Source of the DNA: Nitrospirota bacterium
Lineage (GTDB): Bacteria > Nitrospinota_A > UBA7883
Assembly (NCBI GenBank): GCA_024275315.1
Contig: JAJRZK010000026.1
Coordinates: 42,501 to 106,500 of the forward strand
Length of the DNA stretch: 64,000 nt
Direction: 5' to 3'
Each line of letters starts with the position of its first letter. Position 1 is the first letter of the stretch. The position numbers were made by a program, and so were the translations under genes. Under the pieces are notes generated by a model that was given only the letters and a program-made list of their open reading frames with translations, searched no databases and had not been told where the DNA came from. Shown piece after piece: positions 45,027 to 55,972 of the stretch.

Positions 45027-47093
45027 ATGAAAAGTTTACAGGCGAAGCTGGTAAGCATGTTGTCATTGATGTTGGCGGTTTCTCTCTTATTGGCTATTTT
45101 TCTCATTTTTCAAGCTCGTTCTGAGCAAAACATGGCCGCCACCTACGAAATTATGGACAAGGTGGCCGGACATATGAATATGGCCGCGTCATGGCAAGCT
45201 ATCGAGCGTGGTGTCGGCGCAACTATATTGGGAAGCGCCAGCCCTCCATCGGGCCTGGTAAGAAAATTCCATGATTTAGGTGAAAAAGGTGACAAGGAAG
45301 TCCAGGAGGGGCTTGAATATGCCCAGAAGCTGATGGAGTTACTAGACGATTCAGACATGGCCCATGCCGTCAACACCTGGAAAAGCGCCTATGAACGATT
45401 GGTGGCGGCCCGGCCAAAAGTGGTGGGGCACTCTATAAAAATACCTGACTGGATAGAGGTTGCCACAAAAAATATCGAGGCCGAGTTTTTTGTGCGAGGG
45501 GTCACTTTTGAGCCAAGAAACCATAAAGAACAAGTTCTTCTGTATAACAGCGTTCTCAGGGCTAACGTGGCGACCCTTGCCGAGTACGCCGGGCGTGAAA
45601 GGGCGCTGTTAGGCGGCGCCATTGCGGCGAAAAATCCCCTGACTCAAGATGCAAAAGAAAAACTTAAAAGATTCAGAGCCTTCGTGGAAAGCGCGTCCAA
45701 ACAAATCCTGGCCATCAAGGATCTTGCAGGCACCCCTCCCGTGCTCGCACAGGCGATCACCAATTATGAAAACGAATTTTTGGGACCATACCAGGAGCTT
45801 CGGGAAAAAGTTTACAAGGTCAGCGATTTAAAACTTCGCAACAGGTACCGTTCCGGCGGAGTGATGACCGATGACGAGGCTCAATATCCGGTCGATGGAA
45901 GCCAATGGATCGCAAGAGCGACAAAAGCCATCAACTCGGCTTTGGCCATATCCAACATCGTAGGTGACTTGTCCAAGGAGGCTGTTAGGGAAATAAACAC
46001 ACAGGCCAGAAATTCGATCATTCTGAACACATCGCTTTTTTTAGCGTCGGTGTTGATCTTTTTTCTTGTCTTCATGTTTATCAGGCGTTCCGTGGTCAAT
46101 CCGATTTATACCATCATCGGCGCCCTTTCAGAGGGGAGCCAGCAGATAGCTTCAGCGTCGAGCGATATATCCAGCTCCAGCCAATCTCTGGCGGAAGGAT
46201 CGACCGAACAAGCGTCATCGTTGGAGGAAACCTCTTCCGCGCTTGACATGGTGGCTTCGCAGACCCGGCAAAACGCCGATAACGCCAACCAGGCCAATTC
46301 GCTTGCGTCGTCGACCAGGCACGACGCCGAAGAGGGCAACAAGACGATGGATGAAATGATCGAAGCCATGAAGGCCATCAATCGGTCTTCTGACGAGATA
46401 GGCAAAATCATCAAGGTCATCGAGGAGATAGCTTTTCAGACGAACCTGCTTGCCTTAAACGCCGCCGTTGAAGCCGCCAGGGCGGGGGAGCATGGCAAAG
46501 GATTCGCCGTAGTGGCCGAGGAAGTTAGAAACCTGGCGCAACGCTCCGCGACGGCGGCTAAAGACACGGCGTCGCTGATAGAAGACGCGGTAAAAAAAGC
46601 TGCAAGTGGCAGTGAGATGGCCAAGAAGGCCGGAGAGATGCTTGGTGGAATAGTCAAAAATGTCCAGAAAGTAACAGACATCGTCGCCGAGATAGCGGCC
46701 GCTTCCAACGATCAGGCCCAGGGAGTGGACCAGGTAAACACAGCCGTGGCGCAGATGGACAAGGTGACACAGCAAAACGCCGCGACCGCGGAAGAATCCG
46801 CCGCCGCGTCAGAGGAGTTGAACGCGCAGGCGGACAGCCTCAACGATATTGTGACCAAGCTTAACGCTCTGATAAGTGGGAGTTCGTCAGTCTCCGCAAC
46901 TGTTAGCTCCAGGAGTAGAGGAGCGCAAAGCGAAGTCCCCCGCAAGATGGCGCTTCCGGCTCACGCTCCTGCAAGACAGACCACGCCCGGCAAAACCCAT
47001 GTTGCAACAACCGCTCCTCGGCCGGCTCCAAACCCGGCCAGAGACAAAAGCGCGAACGACATCATCCCGATGGATGATTTTGAGGATTTTTAA
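45027..47093 (+). CDS. methyl-accepting chemotaxis protein with NIT-like sensor domain
   Basis: A 688-residue chemoreceptor. TM1 spans residues 12-31 and TM2 about 334-353. They enclose a 300-residue periplasmic domain whose [14 protein letters not shown] and [15 protein letters not shown] segments resemble the nitrate/nitrite-sensing NIT fold. The cytoplasmic part has the signalling tip [21 protein letters not shown] around residue 470 and glutamine/glutamate-rich methylation helices. It ends in a flexible tail finishing DDFEDF. An AGGGA Shine-Dalgarno precedes the ATG. Confidence 0.9.
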   Translation: MKSLQAKLVSMLSLMLAVSLLLAIFLIFQARSEQNMAATYEIMDKVAGHMNMAASWQAIERGVGATILGSASPPSGLVRKFHDLGEKGDKEVQEGLEYAQKLMELLDDSDMAHAVNTWKSAYERLVAARPKVVGHSIKIPDWIEVATKNIEAEFFVRGVTFEPRNHKEQVLLYNSVLRANVATLAEYAGRERALLGGAIAAKNPLTQDAKEKLKRFRAFVESASKQILAIKDLAGTPPVLAQAITNYENEFLGPYQELREKVYKVSDLKLRNRYRSGGVMTDDEAQYPVDGSQWIARATKAINSALAISNIVGDLSKEAVREINTQARNSIILNTSLFLASVLIFFLVFMFIRRSVVNPIYTIIGALSEGSQQIASASSDISSSSQSLAEGSTEQASSLEETSSALDMVASQTRQNADNANQANSLASSTRHDAEEGNKTMDEMIEAMKAINRSSDEIGKIIKVIEEIAFQTNLLALNAAVEAARAGEHGKGFAVVAEEVRNLAQRSATAAKDTASLIEDAVKKAASGSEMAKKAGEMLGGIVKNVQKVTDIVAEIAAASNDQAQGVDQVNTAVAQMDKVTQQNAATAEESAAASEELNAQADSLNDIVTKLNALISGSSSVSATVSSRSRGAQSEVPRKMALPAHAPARQTTPGKTHVATTAPRPAPNPARDKSANDIIPMDDFEDF

Positions 47094-47108
47094 TAGCGTA
47101 CTAAGGAT

Positions 47109-47270
47109 CCCCGCCATCCGGGGTGTGGCTGGTTGTAAGCCGTGATGTTGGCAAACATCCAGGATGGCGTGTGTAGTTTTGTTGATCAACCGCGGGGAAT
47201 CACTTTGGAAGAAGTGAAACGCGCAAGCTTGCGCGCCATGGTTTTCCCGGTCGGGAGGCCATGGATGGGA
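47109..47270. other. structured intergenic stretch between chemoreceptor gene and yajC
   Basis: The 267-bp gap contains a CCCCG/CGGGG hairpin (47109-47123) and a perfect 16-bp palindrome CGCGCAAGCTTGCGCG (47220-47235). A compound repeat follows in which two CCATGG copies flank CCCG/CGGG (47236-47262). No ORF is apparent. It could be a structured leader or small RNA, or fortuitous. Confidence 0.4.
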
Positions 47271-47360
47271 CGATAAATCTCATGAATAACTTCCAGCTTT
47301 AGCTTGCAAAGCGCCAACGTTTCCATTACCATTCCTGTTTACTTTTTTTAAGGGATCAAC

Positions 47361-47717
47361 ATGCTGACGGAATTGGCTTTACGTGTTGTCACTGCCCTGG
47401 CCCCGGCCCCGGAAGGAGCCCCGAGCACGGAGGGGCACGCCATGGTAATGGTAATTTTTTATGGCGGTCTTTTCGCCGTATTCTATTTTATGCTGATCCG
47501 TCCCCAGACAAAACGCACCAAGGAAGTGCAGGCGATGCAATCGAGCCTTGGCAAAGGCGATTCCGTCATTACTTCCAGCGGGATATACGGCACGATTTAC
47601 AAAATCAAGGATGATGTGGTCACTGTGCAGATCGCCGAAAATGTACGGGTGAAAATGCAAAGGTCCGCTATCACCGAGAGGTTGAAAGAGTCTGATTCAA
47701 ACAAGCTTGAAGGATAG
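47361..47717 (+). CDS. yajC: Sec translocon accessory protein YajC
   Basis: A 118-residue protein with one membrane helix (VIFYGGLFAVFYFMLIRPQ, the family hallmark) and a cytosolic beta domain (GDSVITSSGIYGTIYKI). YajC associates with SecDF. AAGGGA precedes the ATG. secD starts on the base after its stop. Confidence 0.94.
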   Translation: MLTELALRVVTALAPAPEGAPSTEGHAMVMVIFYGGLFAVFYFMLIRPQTKRTKEVQAMQSSLGKGDSVITSSGIYGTIYKIKDDVVTVQIAENVRVKMQRSAITERLKESDSNKLEG

Positions 47718-49265
47718 ATGAACAAGGTTACTCTATGGCGGTTGGTGGCCATCCTGGCCGTGTTGGCGGTTTGCGCTGTTTCGGCCACCCCTTTAAATAA
47801 AAAGATCAATCTTGGCCTTGATTTGCAAGGTGGGATGCACCTGGTTTATGAAGTGGACGCTGACAAGGCGGTGCTGTCTTCTCTGGACAATCTTACGGAG
47901 GACCTGGAAAAGTTCCTGACAAGCAAGGATATAAAAGTCAGATCAATTGTTCGTGACGGTGAAAGAGTCATCCTGCATATTGGTAAAAAACAAATCCCGG
48001 ACGCCATGAAGGTCATAGAGGATGATTATGCCATCCTGGAGTTGAAAGGCCAGAACACCGATGAAGGCTCGCTGGTTTACTCGTTTACACAGGATTACAG
48101 GGACAGGGTGTTTGACAACGCGATTAGCCAGGCTTTGGAAACATTGCGCAACAGGGTGGACCAGTTCGGTGTGGCGGAGCCGACAATACAAAGCGAAGGC
48201 AAAAACCGGATATTGATCCAGCTCCCCGGAATAAAGGACAGGCGTCGCGCCATCAACCTGATCGGCAAAACCGCAAGGTTGGAGTTCAGAATGCTGGACG
48301 AAAAGACACCCGTGAGCGAGGCCCAGGAACGGGGCGCTCCAAAGGGAACGGAAATCCTGTACGAGAAACAGCTTGATCCGGTTACAAAAAAAGTGATAGG
48401 GAAAACACCCCATCTTGTAAAGAAAAAAGTTGAACTGACCGGCGGAATGCTGTCGAATGCGGAAGTCCGGATCAGCCAGATGAACATGCCATACGTCTCC
48501 ATCGATTTCAACAAGGAGGGGTCGAGAATATTCGCCAGGCTTACGTCCAATAACGTTGGTAAACGCATGGCGATAGTCCTCGACGGCAACGTCTATTCCG
48601 CCCCGGTGATAAGAGAGCGGATAACCGGCGGTTCGGCCATGATCGAGGGAAGTTTTTCCCATGAGGAGGCGAGGGATCTGGCTATCGTGCTGAGGGCGGG
48701 CTCCCTTCCCGCTCCGTTGATAAAGCTAGAAGAGCGATCCGTGGGGCCGTCTTTGGGGCAGGATTCCATCGACCGCGGCGTCAACTCCATCATCATCGGA
48801 GGTCTCATTGTTCTGGTGTTTATGCTGGTCTACTACAAGTTGGGCGGCATTTTCGCCGATATCGCCCTGCTGTTTAACATGGTTATACTGGCAGGCGCGC
48901 TCGCCTATTTCGGCGCCACGCTAACCCTGCCGGGGATCGCGGGAATTATACTTACGATCGGTATGGCTGTAGACGCCAACGTTCTTGTTTTCGAGCGGAT
49001 ACGGGAAGAAATCCGAAACGGAAAAACAGTTAGATCCGCCGTGGAGTCGGGTTTTTCAAAGGCGTTTCTGACTATTATCGACGCTAACGTAACCACCCTG
49101 ATCGCGGCGGTCGTCCTTTTTCAGTTTGGAACCGGCCCGGTCAAAGGCTTTGCGATAACGTTATCCATCGGCATAGTAGCGAGCATGTTCACCGCCGTAT
49201 TCGTGTCCCGCACATTTTTTAACTGGTACCTGGGCAACCGCAGAGTCACCAGGATTAGCATCTGA
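47718..49265 (+). CDS. secD: protein translocase subunit SecD
   Basis: A 515-residue RND-like membrane protein. It has N-terminal LGLDLQGGMHLVYEVD, the P1 periplasmic head, and the conserved GGSAMIEGSFSHEEARDLAIVLRAGSLPAPL before TM2. Transmembrane segments follow with GMAVDANVLVFERIREE. With SecF it uses the proton gradient to finish protein export. It begins immediately after the yajC stop. Confidence 0.97.
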   Translation: MNKVTLWRLVAILAVLAVCAVSATPLNKKINLGLDLQGGMHLVYEVDADKAVLSSLDNLTEDLEKFLTSKDIKVRSIVRDGERVILHIGKKQIPDAMKVIEDDYAILELKGQNTDEGSLVYSFTQDYRDRVFDNAISQALETLRNRVDQFGVAEPTIQSEGKNRILIQLPGIKDRRRAINLIGKTARLEFRMLDEKTPVSEAQERGAPKGTEILYEKQLDPVTKKVIGKTPHLVKKKVELTGGMLSNAEVRISQMNMPYVSIDFNKEGSRIFARLTSNNVGKRMAIVLDGNVYSAPVIRERITGGSAMIEGSFSHEEARDLAIVLRAGSLPAPLIKLEERSVGPSLGQDSIDRGVNSIIIGGLIVLVFMLVYYKLGGIFADIALLFNMVILAGALAYFGATLTLPGIAGIILTIGMAVDANVLVFERIREEIRNGKTVRSAVESGFSKAFLTIIDANVTTLIAAVVLFQFGTGPVKGFAITLSIGIVASMFTAVFVSRTFFNWYLGNRRVTRISI

Positions 49266-49267
49266 TC

Positions 49268-50209
49268 ATGAAAATAATTCAGCCCGGTTCCAATATAGAT
49301 TTTTTAGGAAAAAGGCGTATAGCGGCCGTTCTCTCTATCACTGCGATAGTAATTTCCATTTTGTCGCTGGTTATGCACGGCGGCCCGAACTATGGCATCG
49401 ATTTCAAGGGTGGGACCCTGGTGCAGATCAAGTTTTCCGGGCCGGCTCCGATCGCGGAAATGCGAAAGATAATCGCCCGGTTGAAAGTGGGCGATTTCAA
49501 CATACAGGAATTCGGCTCGCCCGATGAGCTCCTTATCAGGGTACAGAGGGTGGATGGAAACAACGGTGAAAGCCAGGCGGAAATCGTCGAAAAAGCCTTG
49601 CGCGAAAAATATGGCAAGAACTTCACCATAGACCGGGTGGAGATGGTCGGTCCCAAAGTCGGACGCGACCTGCGCGAAAAGGCTTTGTTGGCGCTTATCT
49701 ATTCTCTTCTTGGTATTCTCATCTATATTACTCTGCGGTTCGAGTTCCGGTTCGGCTTGGCGGCTATAATAGCTCTGGCCCACGACACTATAATAACAAT
49801 CGGTTTTTTTTCTGTGCTGGACAAGGAGTTTACCCTCACGGTTATCGCGGCGTTGCTGACGGTCATCGGCTACTCGCTCAACGATACGATAGTTGTATTC
49901 GACAGGGTGCGCGAGAACCTGCGGCTTAAAAGGGGCATGGAGATGGAATCGGTTTTCAATATCTCCATAAACCAGACCCTCAGCCGCACGCTTCTGACAT
50001 CTGGCACCACCATGGTCGTTATCCTGTCCATTTTTCTACTGGGCGGCGAAGTGATTCACGATTTTTCGTTCGCGCTGATCATCGGGATACTGGTGGGAAC
50101 CTATTCATCCATATTCATAGCCAGCCCGGTTATCCTTGTGTGGGAAAACATGTCCGCCAACCGTTACAAGGGTAAAAAACCCAGCGTGAGGAAAAGGAAA
50201 AAGGCGTAG
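49268..50209 (+). CDS. secF: protein translocase subunit SecF
   Basis: A 313-residue protein with NYGIDFKGGTLVQIKF, YITLRFEFRFGLAAIIALAHD and GYSLNDTIVVFDRVREN, all SecF signatures. It starts 3 nt after secD. The C-terminal tail is basic (KKPSVRKRKKA). It converges on lon. Confidence 0.97.
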   Translation: MKIIQPGSNIDFLGKRRIAAVLSITAIVISILSLVMHGGPNYGIDFKGGTLVQIKFSGPAPIAEMRKIIARLKVGDFNIQEFGSPDELLIRVQRVDGNNGESQAEIVEKALREKYGKNFTIDRVEMVGPKVGRDLREKALLALIYSLLGILIYITLRFEFRFGLAAIIALAHDTIITIGFFSVLDKEFTLTVIAALLTVIGYSLNDTIVVFDRVRENLRLKRGMEMESVFNISINQTLSRTLLTSGTTMVVILSIFLLGGEVIHDFSFALIIGILVGTYSSIFIASPVILVWENMSANRYKGKKPSVRKRKKA

Positions 50210-50314
50210 CGCCACAGCCGTTTCCACGCTCTTTCGGAGGTGGAACCAATATATTTCTGTCATAATCCATCCCGAACAACGTCTGGCTGTCCAGCCGCCG
50301 GCTTCATGGCTGGA

Positions 50315-52774
50315 TTATTTCGCTTTGGGTTTTTTCCTGTTTTTTCCAGTTCTTGCGGCTTTTTTGGCTATCTGTTTCGGTGTTTTTGTAAGCGCCAGTT
50401 TTAACACCTGGTCGGCGGTTTTTGCGATGTGAAATTTTATGGTCCTGCGGATATCAGCCGGGATTTCCACCAGGTCCTTTTTATTCTGCTCGGGGATTAT
50501 GATCTCGTCGATACCGGCCCTTTTGGCCGCCAGCGATTTTTCCTTCAGTCCGCCGATGGGCAGCACTCTTCCACGAAGGGTGATTTCGCCCGTCATAGTG
50601 ATATCGCGCCGGACGGGAACCCCGGTCAGGGCCGATACCAGCGCCGTGGCCATCGTCACCCCCGCCGATGGACCGTCCTTCGGGATGGCTCCAGCCGGGA
50701 CGTGTATATGGATGTCCGTATGGCGTGTGAAATCCGGAGTGACGCCGAAATCCGCGGCGTGTGATCGGATATATGTGACGGCCGCCTGGGCCGATTCTTT
50801 CATCACGTCTCCGAGCTTACCGGTCAGGGTAAGCTTGCCGCCGCCTTTCATCGTGCTCGCTTCCACGTTCATGATCTCACCACCGGCCTGGGTCCACGCG
50901 ACACCGGTCGCCACTCCCACGAGGTTTTTCTCCTGCTCCTTTTCCGGTGTGAATATTCTTACGCCCAGATATTTGGACAGATCCTTTGGCGTGATATCAG
51001 CCTTTTTCCTTTTGCCGATGGCCACGTTGCGAGCCACCTTGCGGCAGATCGTGGCGATTTTTCGCTCCAGGTTGCGCAACCCGGCTTCCCTGGTGTATTG
51101 CTCTATGATTTTCAGGATAGCGTCGTCGCTGAGTTTCATGTGCCTGGTTGTGATGCCATGCTCTTTGAGCTGACGGGGCAGAAGATATTTCCGGGCTATT
51201 TTCAGTTTTTCCTCCCTGGTGTAGCCGGACAATCGGAGCACCTCCATCCGGTCCAGCAGGGCAGAGGGGATGGTGTCGACGATGTTGGCTGTGGTGACGA
51301 ACATGACTTTGGTCAGGTCGAAAGGCACTCCCAGGTAATGATCGACGTAAGCGTGGTTCTGGGCCGGGTCCAGAACCTCCAGCAGGGCGGAGCTGGGGTC
51401 CCCCCTGAAATCCGACCCGAGTTTGTCTATCTCGTCCATCATGAACACCGGATTGGCCGATCCGGCCTGCTTTAGCCCCTGAATAATCCTGCCCGGCAAA
51501 GCTCCGATATATGTGCGCCTGTGGCCACGGATTTCCGCCGCATCACGAACGCCGCCAAGGCTGATACGGATAAATTTACGCCCCAGCGCCCTCGCCAGGG
51601 ATTGACCAAGAGAAGTCTTCCCGACTCCTGGGGGGCCGGTGAAACATAGAATCGGCCCTTTAAGTTGATCTTTAAGCTTCCTGACCGCCAGGTATTCAAT
51701 AATGCGATCCTTGATTTTATCCAGTCCGTAATGATCCTCGTCGAGGACCTTCTGCGCAAGTTTGAGGTCCAGGTTATCCTTGGTAAAAGCGCTCCAGGGC
51801 ATTTCCACCATCCATTCAAGGTATGTGCGAACAGTGGTGGCTTCGGCGGAGTCCGTATGCATCCTGGACAGGCGGTTAAGCTGTTTTATGGCCTCGTCCT
51901 TTACTTCTTTGGACATACCCGCGTTTTCAATTTTTTCGCGGAACTCGTTTATCTCCTCGGTTTTTTCGTCAATGTCCCCGAGTTCTTTTTGTATGGCCTT
52001 GAGCTGTTCGCGCAGATAATACTCCCTTTGCGTCTTGGTCATCTCCTCCTGGGCCTCGCTTTGGATCTTCCTCTGCATGCCCATCAGTTCGATTTCCCTG
52101 TTCAAAAGCTCAGATACCCTGCGTAGCCTTACGGCGGGGGAGGTTATTTCCAGTATCGCCTGCGCGTCCGCCACCTTGAGCCCAAGGTTCGACGCCACCA
52201 GATCCGCCAACCTGCCGGGGTCAGTTATGTTTTCGGCGATTACAAGGATGTCGGGAGAGATGGGTTTGCCCAGGTTTACAAGCGACTCGATTTGCATCCG
52301 GACGTTTCGTATCATCGCTTCATGCTTGAGCTCTGCCGTGGAGCCTTTTTTCCGTTGCTCCACTTCTTGTTCGACGATTCTTTTTAGCCCGGCGAAGTAA
52401 TACGGCGTTTTCTGTTTATATCCGGTGACCCTGGCCTTGGCCAGGCCTTGTACCAGTATTTTCATCCGGTTATCCGGCAGTTTTAACATGCGGATCACCA
52501 TCGCTACGGTTCCCACTTTGTGCAGATCCTCTGGTTCCGGGTTTTCAACCTCCGGATCCTTCTGCGATATGAGCATCATCATCCTGTCCGCCCCAAGCGC
52601 GGCGTTTACGGCGTTTTTGGATATTGGCCTGCCAACAAAAAGCGGGAGCACCATAAACGGGAAGACGACGATATCACGAACGGGAAGAACCGGAAGCTGG
52701 TCCGGAATTTTAAAGTCCTCCGAGATGTCCTGAATCAGGCCCGTCTCATCTACAACATCCATTTTGTCTGCCAC
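50315..52774 (-). CDS. lon: ATP-dependent protease Lon
   Basis: An 819-residue protease with the LON N-terminal domain ([22 protein letters not shown]) and an AAA+ module ([11 protein letters not shown] near residue 378). The C-terminal serine-lysine catalytic domain has nucleophile in [14 protein letters not shown] and lysine in [14 protein letters not shown]. It degrades damaged and regulatory proteins. It starts 4 nt after hsp20, so the two form one stress operon. The C-terminus is lysine-rich. Confidence 0.97.
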   Translation of the reverse strand: MADKMDVVDETGLIQDISEDFKIPDQLPVLPVRDIVVFPFMVLPLFVGRPISKNAVNAALGADRMMMLISQKDPEVENPEPEDLHKVGTVAMVIRMLKLPDNRMKILVQGLAKARVTGYKQKTPYYFAGLKRIVEQEVEQRKKGSTAELKHEAMIRNVRMQIESLVNLGKPISPDILVIAENITDPGRLADLVASNLGLKVADAQAILEITSPAVRLRRVSELLNREIELMGMQRKIQSEAQEEMTKTQREYYLREQLKAIQKELGDIDEKTEEINEFREKIENAGMSKEVKDEAIKQLNRLSRMHTDSAEATTVRTYLEWMVEMPWSAFTKDNLDLKLAQKVLDEDHYGLDKIKDRIIEYLAVRKLKDQLKGPILCFTGPPGVGKTSLGQSLARALGRKFIRISLGGVRDAAEIRGHRRTYIGALPGRIIQGLKQAGSANPVFMMDEIDKLGSDFRGDPSSALLEVLDPAQNHAYVDHYLGVPFDLTKVMFVTTANIVDTIPSALLDRMEVLRLSGYTREEKLKIARKYLLPRQLKEHGITTRHMKLSDDAILKIIEQYTREAGLRNLERKIATICRKVARNVAIGKRKKADITPKDLSKYLGVRIFTPEKEQEKNLVGVATGVAWTQAGGEIMNVEASTMKGGGKLTLTGKLGDVMKESAQAAVTYIRSHAADFGVTPDFTRHTDIHIHVPAGAIPKDGPSAGVTMATALVSALTGVPVRRDITMTGEITLRGRVLPIGGLKEKSLAAKRAGIDEIIIPEQNKKDLVEIPADIRRTIKFHIAKTADQVLKLALTKTPKQIAKKAARTGKNRKKPKAK

Positions 52775-52778
52775 GTTA

Positions 52779-53234
52779 TTACTCTTCTGTTTCCTTGATG
52801 GGTATCTGGCGTATGGATTTGCGCCTGTCGGTTAATTTGGGCATTGTAACGATCAACACTCCCTTGGTGTAAACGCAACCCACATTGTCCTGGGCCACTA
52901 CCGCGGGTATCTTGAGCAGACGCTTGAAAGGACCAAAGCATCTTTCCATACACAGGTAATTCGGCTTTTCCCCGGAGCCGGGAGCGTCGCGTTTGACACC
53001 TTCTATGATAATCCAATCCTCGCTGATCCTGACGCTGACATCTGCGATATTGACACCGGGCAGGTCTATTTCAACCTTGATACTGACGGAAGTCTCAAAA
53101 ACATCCATGGGCACAAACCTGGTCTCACCCAGAATGCTGTCCCGATCGCGCATGACGCCGCGGGGAACACCTGGCTGGTCATCGAATGAATAGGCCGGAT
53201 GAACCAAAGTTATTTTCTTGCCCTCGGAACCCAT
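52779..53234 (-). CDS. Hsp20/alpha-crystallin small heat-shock protein
   Basis: A 151-residue protein with an alpha-crystallin-like core: [20 protein letters not shown], then [15 protein letters not shown] in place of the usual GxFxRxxxLP, and [12 protein letters not shown]-terminal RQIPI fits the IxI/V motif. It holds unfolding proteins for refolding. It is the first gene of the hsp20-lon operon. Confidence 0.9.
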   Translation of the reverse strand: MGSEGKKITLVHPAYSFDDQPGVPRGVMRDRDSILGETRFVPMDVFETSVSIKVEIDLPGVNIADVSVRISEDWIIIEGVKRDAPGSGEKPNYLCMERCFGPFKRLLKIPAVVAQDNVGCVYTKGVLIVTMPKLTDRRKSIRQIPIKETEE

Positions 53235-53281
53235 GATTTCCTGATAAAAGTAACAGGTGTCGGCTTTGTGTTGTTATGGGA

Positions 53282-53310
53282 ATTGTAGCACAGCCGAAAC
53301 AGGCTATCTA
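53282..53310 (-). promoter_or_regulatory. promoter of hsp20-lon operon
   Basis: On the minus strand TAGATA, a 17-bp spacer and TACAAT lie in the 121-bp gap after galU. The predicted start is about 40 nt before the hsp20 ATG. This looks like the housekeeping sigma factor rather than a clear heat-shock type. Confidence 0.5.
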
Positions 53311-53355
53311 ATTAAAGGGTGACCGGACAGGAAGAAGTGGCTATGGTCAAAAAGG

Positions 53356-54222
53356 TCAGAGTTTAATACCGGAAAGATAGTTTCTAAAACTTGGCCCCAA
53401 CTCCGGGTTGCGCAGAGCGCATTCCACGGTCGCCTTGAGAAACCCCAGTTTGTCCCCCGCGTCATAACGTTTACCTTCGAATTCGTATCCATAAATTTTC
53501 GAATCGGCCAGCATCATGTTCAACGCCGAGGTTAGCTGGATTTCACCGTTGGCGTCCGGCTCGGTCTTGTCGATATAGTCGAAAATCTCCGGTGTCAGAA
53601 TATATCTTCCGATTATGGCCAGGTTCGAGGGAGCCTGATCCACTGACGGTTTTTCCACCATGCTTTTCACCCTGCTCAGGCGTTGCTCCACCTGTTCCGA
53701 TTCGATTATCCCGTATGATGACACCTTGTCCTCAGGTACGCGCTCCACCGCCAGCACGGTCGATTCCATCTTGTCGGCGATCTGGCCCAGCTGGCCAATC
53801 ACCGGTTTGTTCACGGAATGTATTATGTCGTCACCTAGCAACACCGCGAACGGCTGGTCATCGACAAGATTGCGGGCCCTGGCGATGGCGTGTCCGAGCC
53901 CTTTGGGCTCTTTTTGCCTGATATAGGAAAAGTCGCACATATCGGATATTTTCCGGATCATCTCAAGCCGGGTTGAATCATTCTTGCTTTCCAGCAGAAG
54001 CTCCAGCTCCACGGAACGGTCGAAATGGTCTTCAATGGCGTTTTTGTTCCGTCCTGTGACCATGATTATCTCGGTAATCCCCGATTCAACCGCTTCTTCG
54101 ACAACATACTGGATCAGCGGTTTGTCGACCAGCGGCAGCATTTCCTTTGGCGAAGCTTTGGTGGCGGGAAGGAACCGGGTACCCATTCCGGCGACGGGGA
54201 ACACGGCTTTCATAATTTTCAT
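53356..54222 (-). CDS. galU: UTP-glucose-1-phosphate uridylyltransferase
   Basis: A 288-residue nucleotidyltransferase with AVFPVAGMGTRFLPATKASPKEMLP and the product site VEKPSVDQAPSNLAIIGRYIL. The late YDAGDKLGFLKA is also conserved. It makes UDP-glucose for envelope and exopolysaccharide synthesis. The start could be the first ATG (54222) or the second, nine bases in. Confidence 0.95.
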   Translation of the reverse strand: MKIMKAVFPVAGMGTRFLPATKASPKEMLPLVDKPLIQYVVEEAVESGITEIIMVTGRNKNAIEDHFDRSVELELLLESKNDSTRLEMIRKISDMCDFSYIRQKEPKGLGHAIARARNLVDDQPFAVLLGDDIIHSVNKPVIGQLGQIADKMESTVLAVERVPEDKVSSYGIIESEQVEQRLSRVKSMVEKPSVDQAPSNLAIIGRYILTPEIFDYIDKTEPDANGEIQLTSALNMMLADSKIYGYEFEGKRYDAGDKLGFLKATVECALRNPELGPSFRNYLSGIKL

Positions 54223-54439
54223 GGCAATTCAAATTCAATTAAAAGATATCATCGAAGTGGTGTGAATGTATCTAATCCCGGAGTGAAAGTCAATAATGGC
54301 GAAGCTGTTTCATCGCTCCTTGCGGTTTCATCCGGCTGGTTGTAGAATGGTCGCAATTCAGGTGGGCGGCCATGCCGGGGAGATTAATTTTGAGTCATTC
54401 ATATATCAAAAAGGTTAGAGGCTCCCTGTAATATCCAAA

Positions 54440-55783
54440 ATGAGTAAATTTCGCAAATCCTTGATCGTCCTGGCCTGCTTTGCGTCAATCACGCTGGCGC
54501 TCACACCCGCGCACAGCGCATCCACGGTCAAAGTTGGGATAGTCCTGCCGATAACAGGCAAGCACGCCAAGTTCGGCGAAATTGAAAAGCTGTCGTTTGA
54601 AATGGCCGCCGATGAAATAAATAAAAACGGTGGAATAAACGGCCATCTTATGGAGTTGATTATTGAAGACACTACCGGCAAGCCGGACGTGGGCCGCTCT
54701 GCGGCGGAAAAGCTTATTACCCACGACCGGGTGGTCATACTGGGTGGTGGTTACAGCTCTTCGGTGACCGCCGCCATTGCAGGTGTGGCGATCAACAACG
54801 GGTTTCCTTTCCTGGTCAACACCGGTTCCGCCGACATTATCACACAACCCACCGCGCATACCCCGAGCGGCAAACGGATAAACCGGCTTTTAAAAGAGCT
54901 TGCCGGCGCAAATGATCCTGCGAAGATCGTCAAACTCAAAGAGAAAATAGTTGTTCTTCAAAAGCGGGCCGACAGGGAAGTGGAGATGATATTACCCCGT
55001 TACGCTATTTTCCGCCTGAATCCCCCTGTCAGCGAATTCGCCGACGGTCTTAAAAGCTTTTTGTCGGAAGTTGTAAAACCTGAAACGGCCGTGATACTCC
55101 ACGAGAACAGCTTGTTTGGAACCAGAGGCGCGGCGGCGTTCGCCAAAAGCGCAAAACAGATCGGAACAAAGGTTCTGTTCACGGAGAGCTATGACTCCGG
55201 CGCTATTGATTTTAAGCCATTGATGGCCAAGGTCAAAAGCGCCAACCCGGACCTTGTTTATATGGTTTCGTATATTCTGGACGCATCATTGCTGATGAAC
55301 CAGTCGATGGAGTTACAACTCAACCCGAAACTCTTCGCAGGCGCGGCGGCTGGGTTTACTTTGCCGGAATTTCGGAAAACCGCTGGTGTCGCGTCCGAAA
55401 AAGTCGTATCGGCGACGTTGTGGCACCAGTCGCTCCCGTTTCCCGGGAGCAGAGAGTATTTTGACAAGTTCAGGGCCATGTATGGAAGAGACACGGAATA
55501 CCATGGCGCCGAAGCGTACGCCGCCGCGTTCGTGATCGCCGACGCCTTGAGGCGGGCGAAATCCCATTCACCGTCAGATATAAAAAAAGCTCTTAAACAA
55601 ACGGATATGATGACCGTCTTCGGGCCTGTCAAGTTCATATCCTATGGTAGGAAAATCCACCAGAACAAGCTTGACACATACGTAGTACAATGGATAGATG
55701 GCAAGCTGGAAATTATCTGGCCGCCTAAACTGGCGAAAAAAAAATACGTTTTCCCGATAAACTGGATCAAGGAACGGCAATAA
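54440..55783 (+). CDS. ABC transporter substrate-binding protein (LivJ/type 1 periplasmic fold)
   Basis: A 447-residue exported protein with a Sec signal (cleaved near AHSA). The type 1 periplasmic-binding fold shows VKVGIVLPITGKHAKFGE and NGGINGHLMELIIEDT. It carries an unusual charged, probably helical insertion of about 50 residues (roughly residues 145-190) before FRLNPPVSEFADG. The cognate membrane and ATPase genes are probably livHMGF, 2.4 kb downstream beyond an opposing GGDEF gene. The ligand is unknown. TAATAT ends 5 nt before the ATG. Confidence 0.85.
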   Translation: MSKFRKSLIVLACFASITLALTPAHSASTVKVGIVLPITGKHAKFGEIEKLSFEMAADEINKNGGINGHLMELIIEDTTGKPDVGRSAAEKLITHDRVVILGGGYSSSVTAAIAGVAINNGFPFLVNTGSADIITQPTAHTPSGKRINRLLKELAGANDPAKIVKLKEKIVVLQKRADREVEMILPRYAIFRLNPPVSEFADGLKSFLSEVVKPETAVILHENSLFGTRGAAAFAKSAKQIGTKVLFTESYDSGAIDFKPLMAKVKSANPDLVYMVSYILDASLLMNQSMELQLNPKLFAGAAAGFTLPEFRKTAGVASEKVVSATLWHQSLPFPGSREYFDKFRAMYGRDTEYHGAEAYAAAFVIADALRRAKSHSPSDIKKALKQTDMMTVFGPVKFISYGRKIHQNKLDTYVVQWIDGKLEIIWPPKLAKKKYVFPINWIKERQ

Positions 55784-55972
55784 AGACGCGAAGGCTCCCC
55801 CGGCCGCCATGGATAAAAAAGCGGAACCGATGAAACAACCCTTTCGGAGCGGTATCCGAGTTGTTGATAGTTTAATCGTAATTACTCCGATTATGAAATG
55901 CTTGACGAACACGCAACAGCCGGGCTGGTAGTGTTCTGGTCGATATCAACAAGGATTTTGTGGGGAATGATT

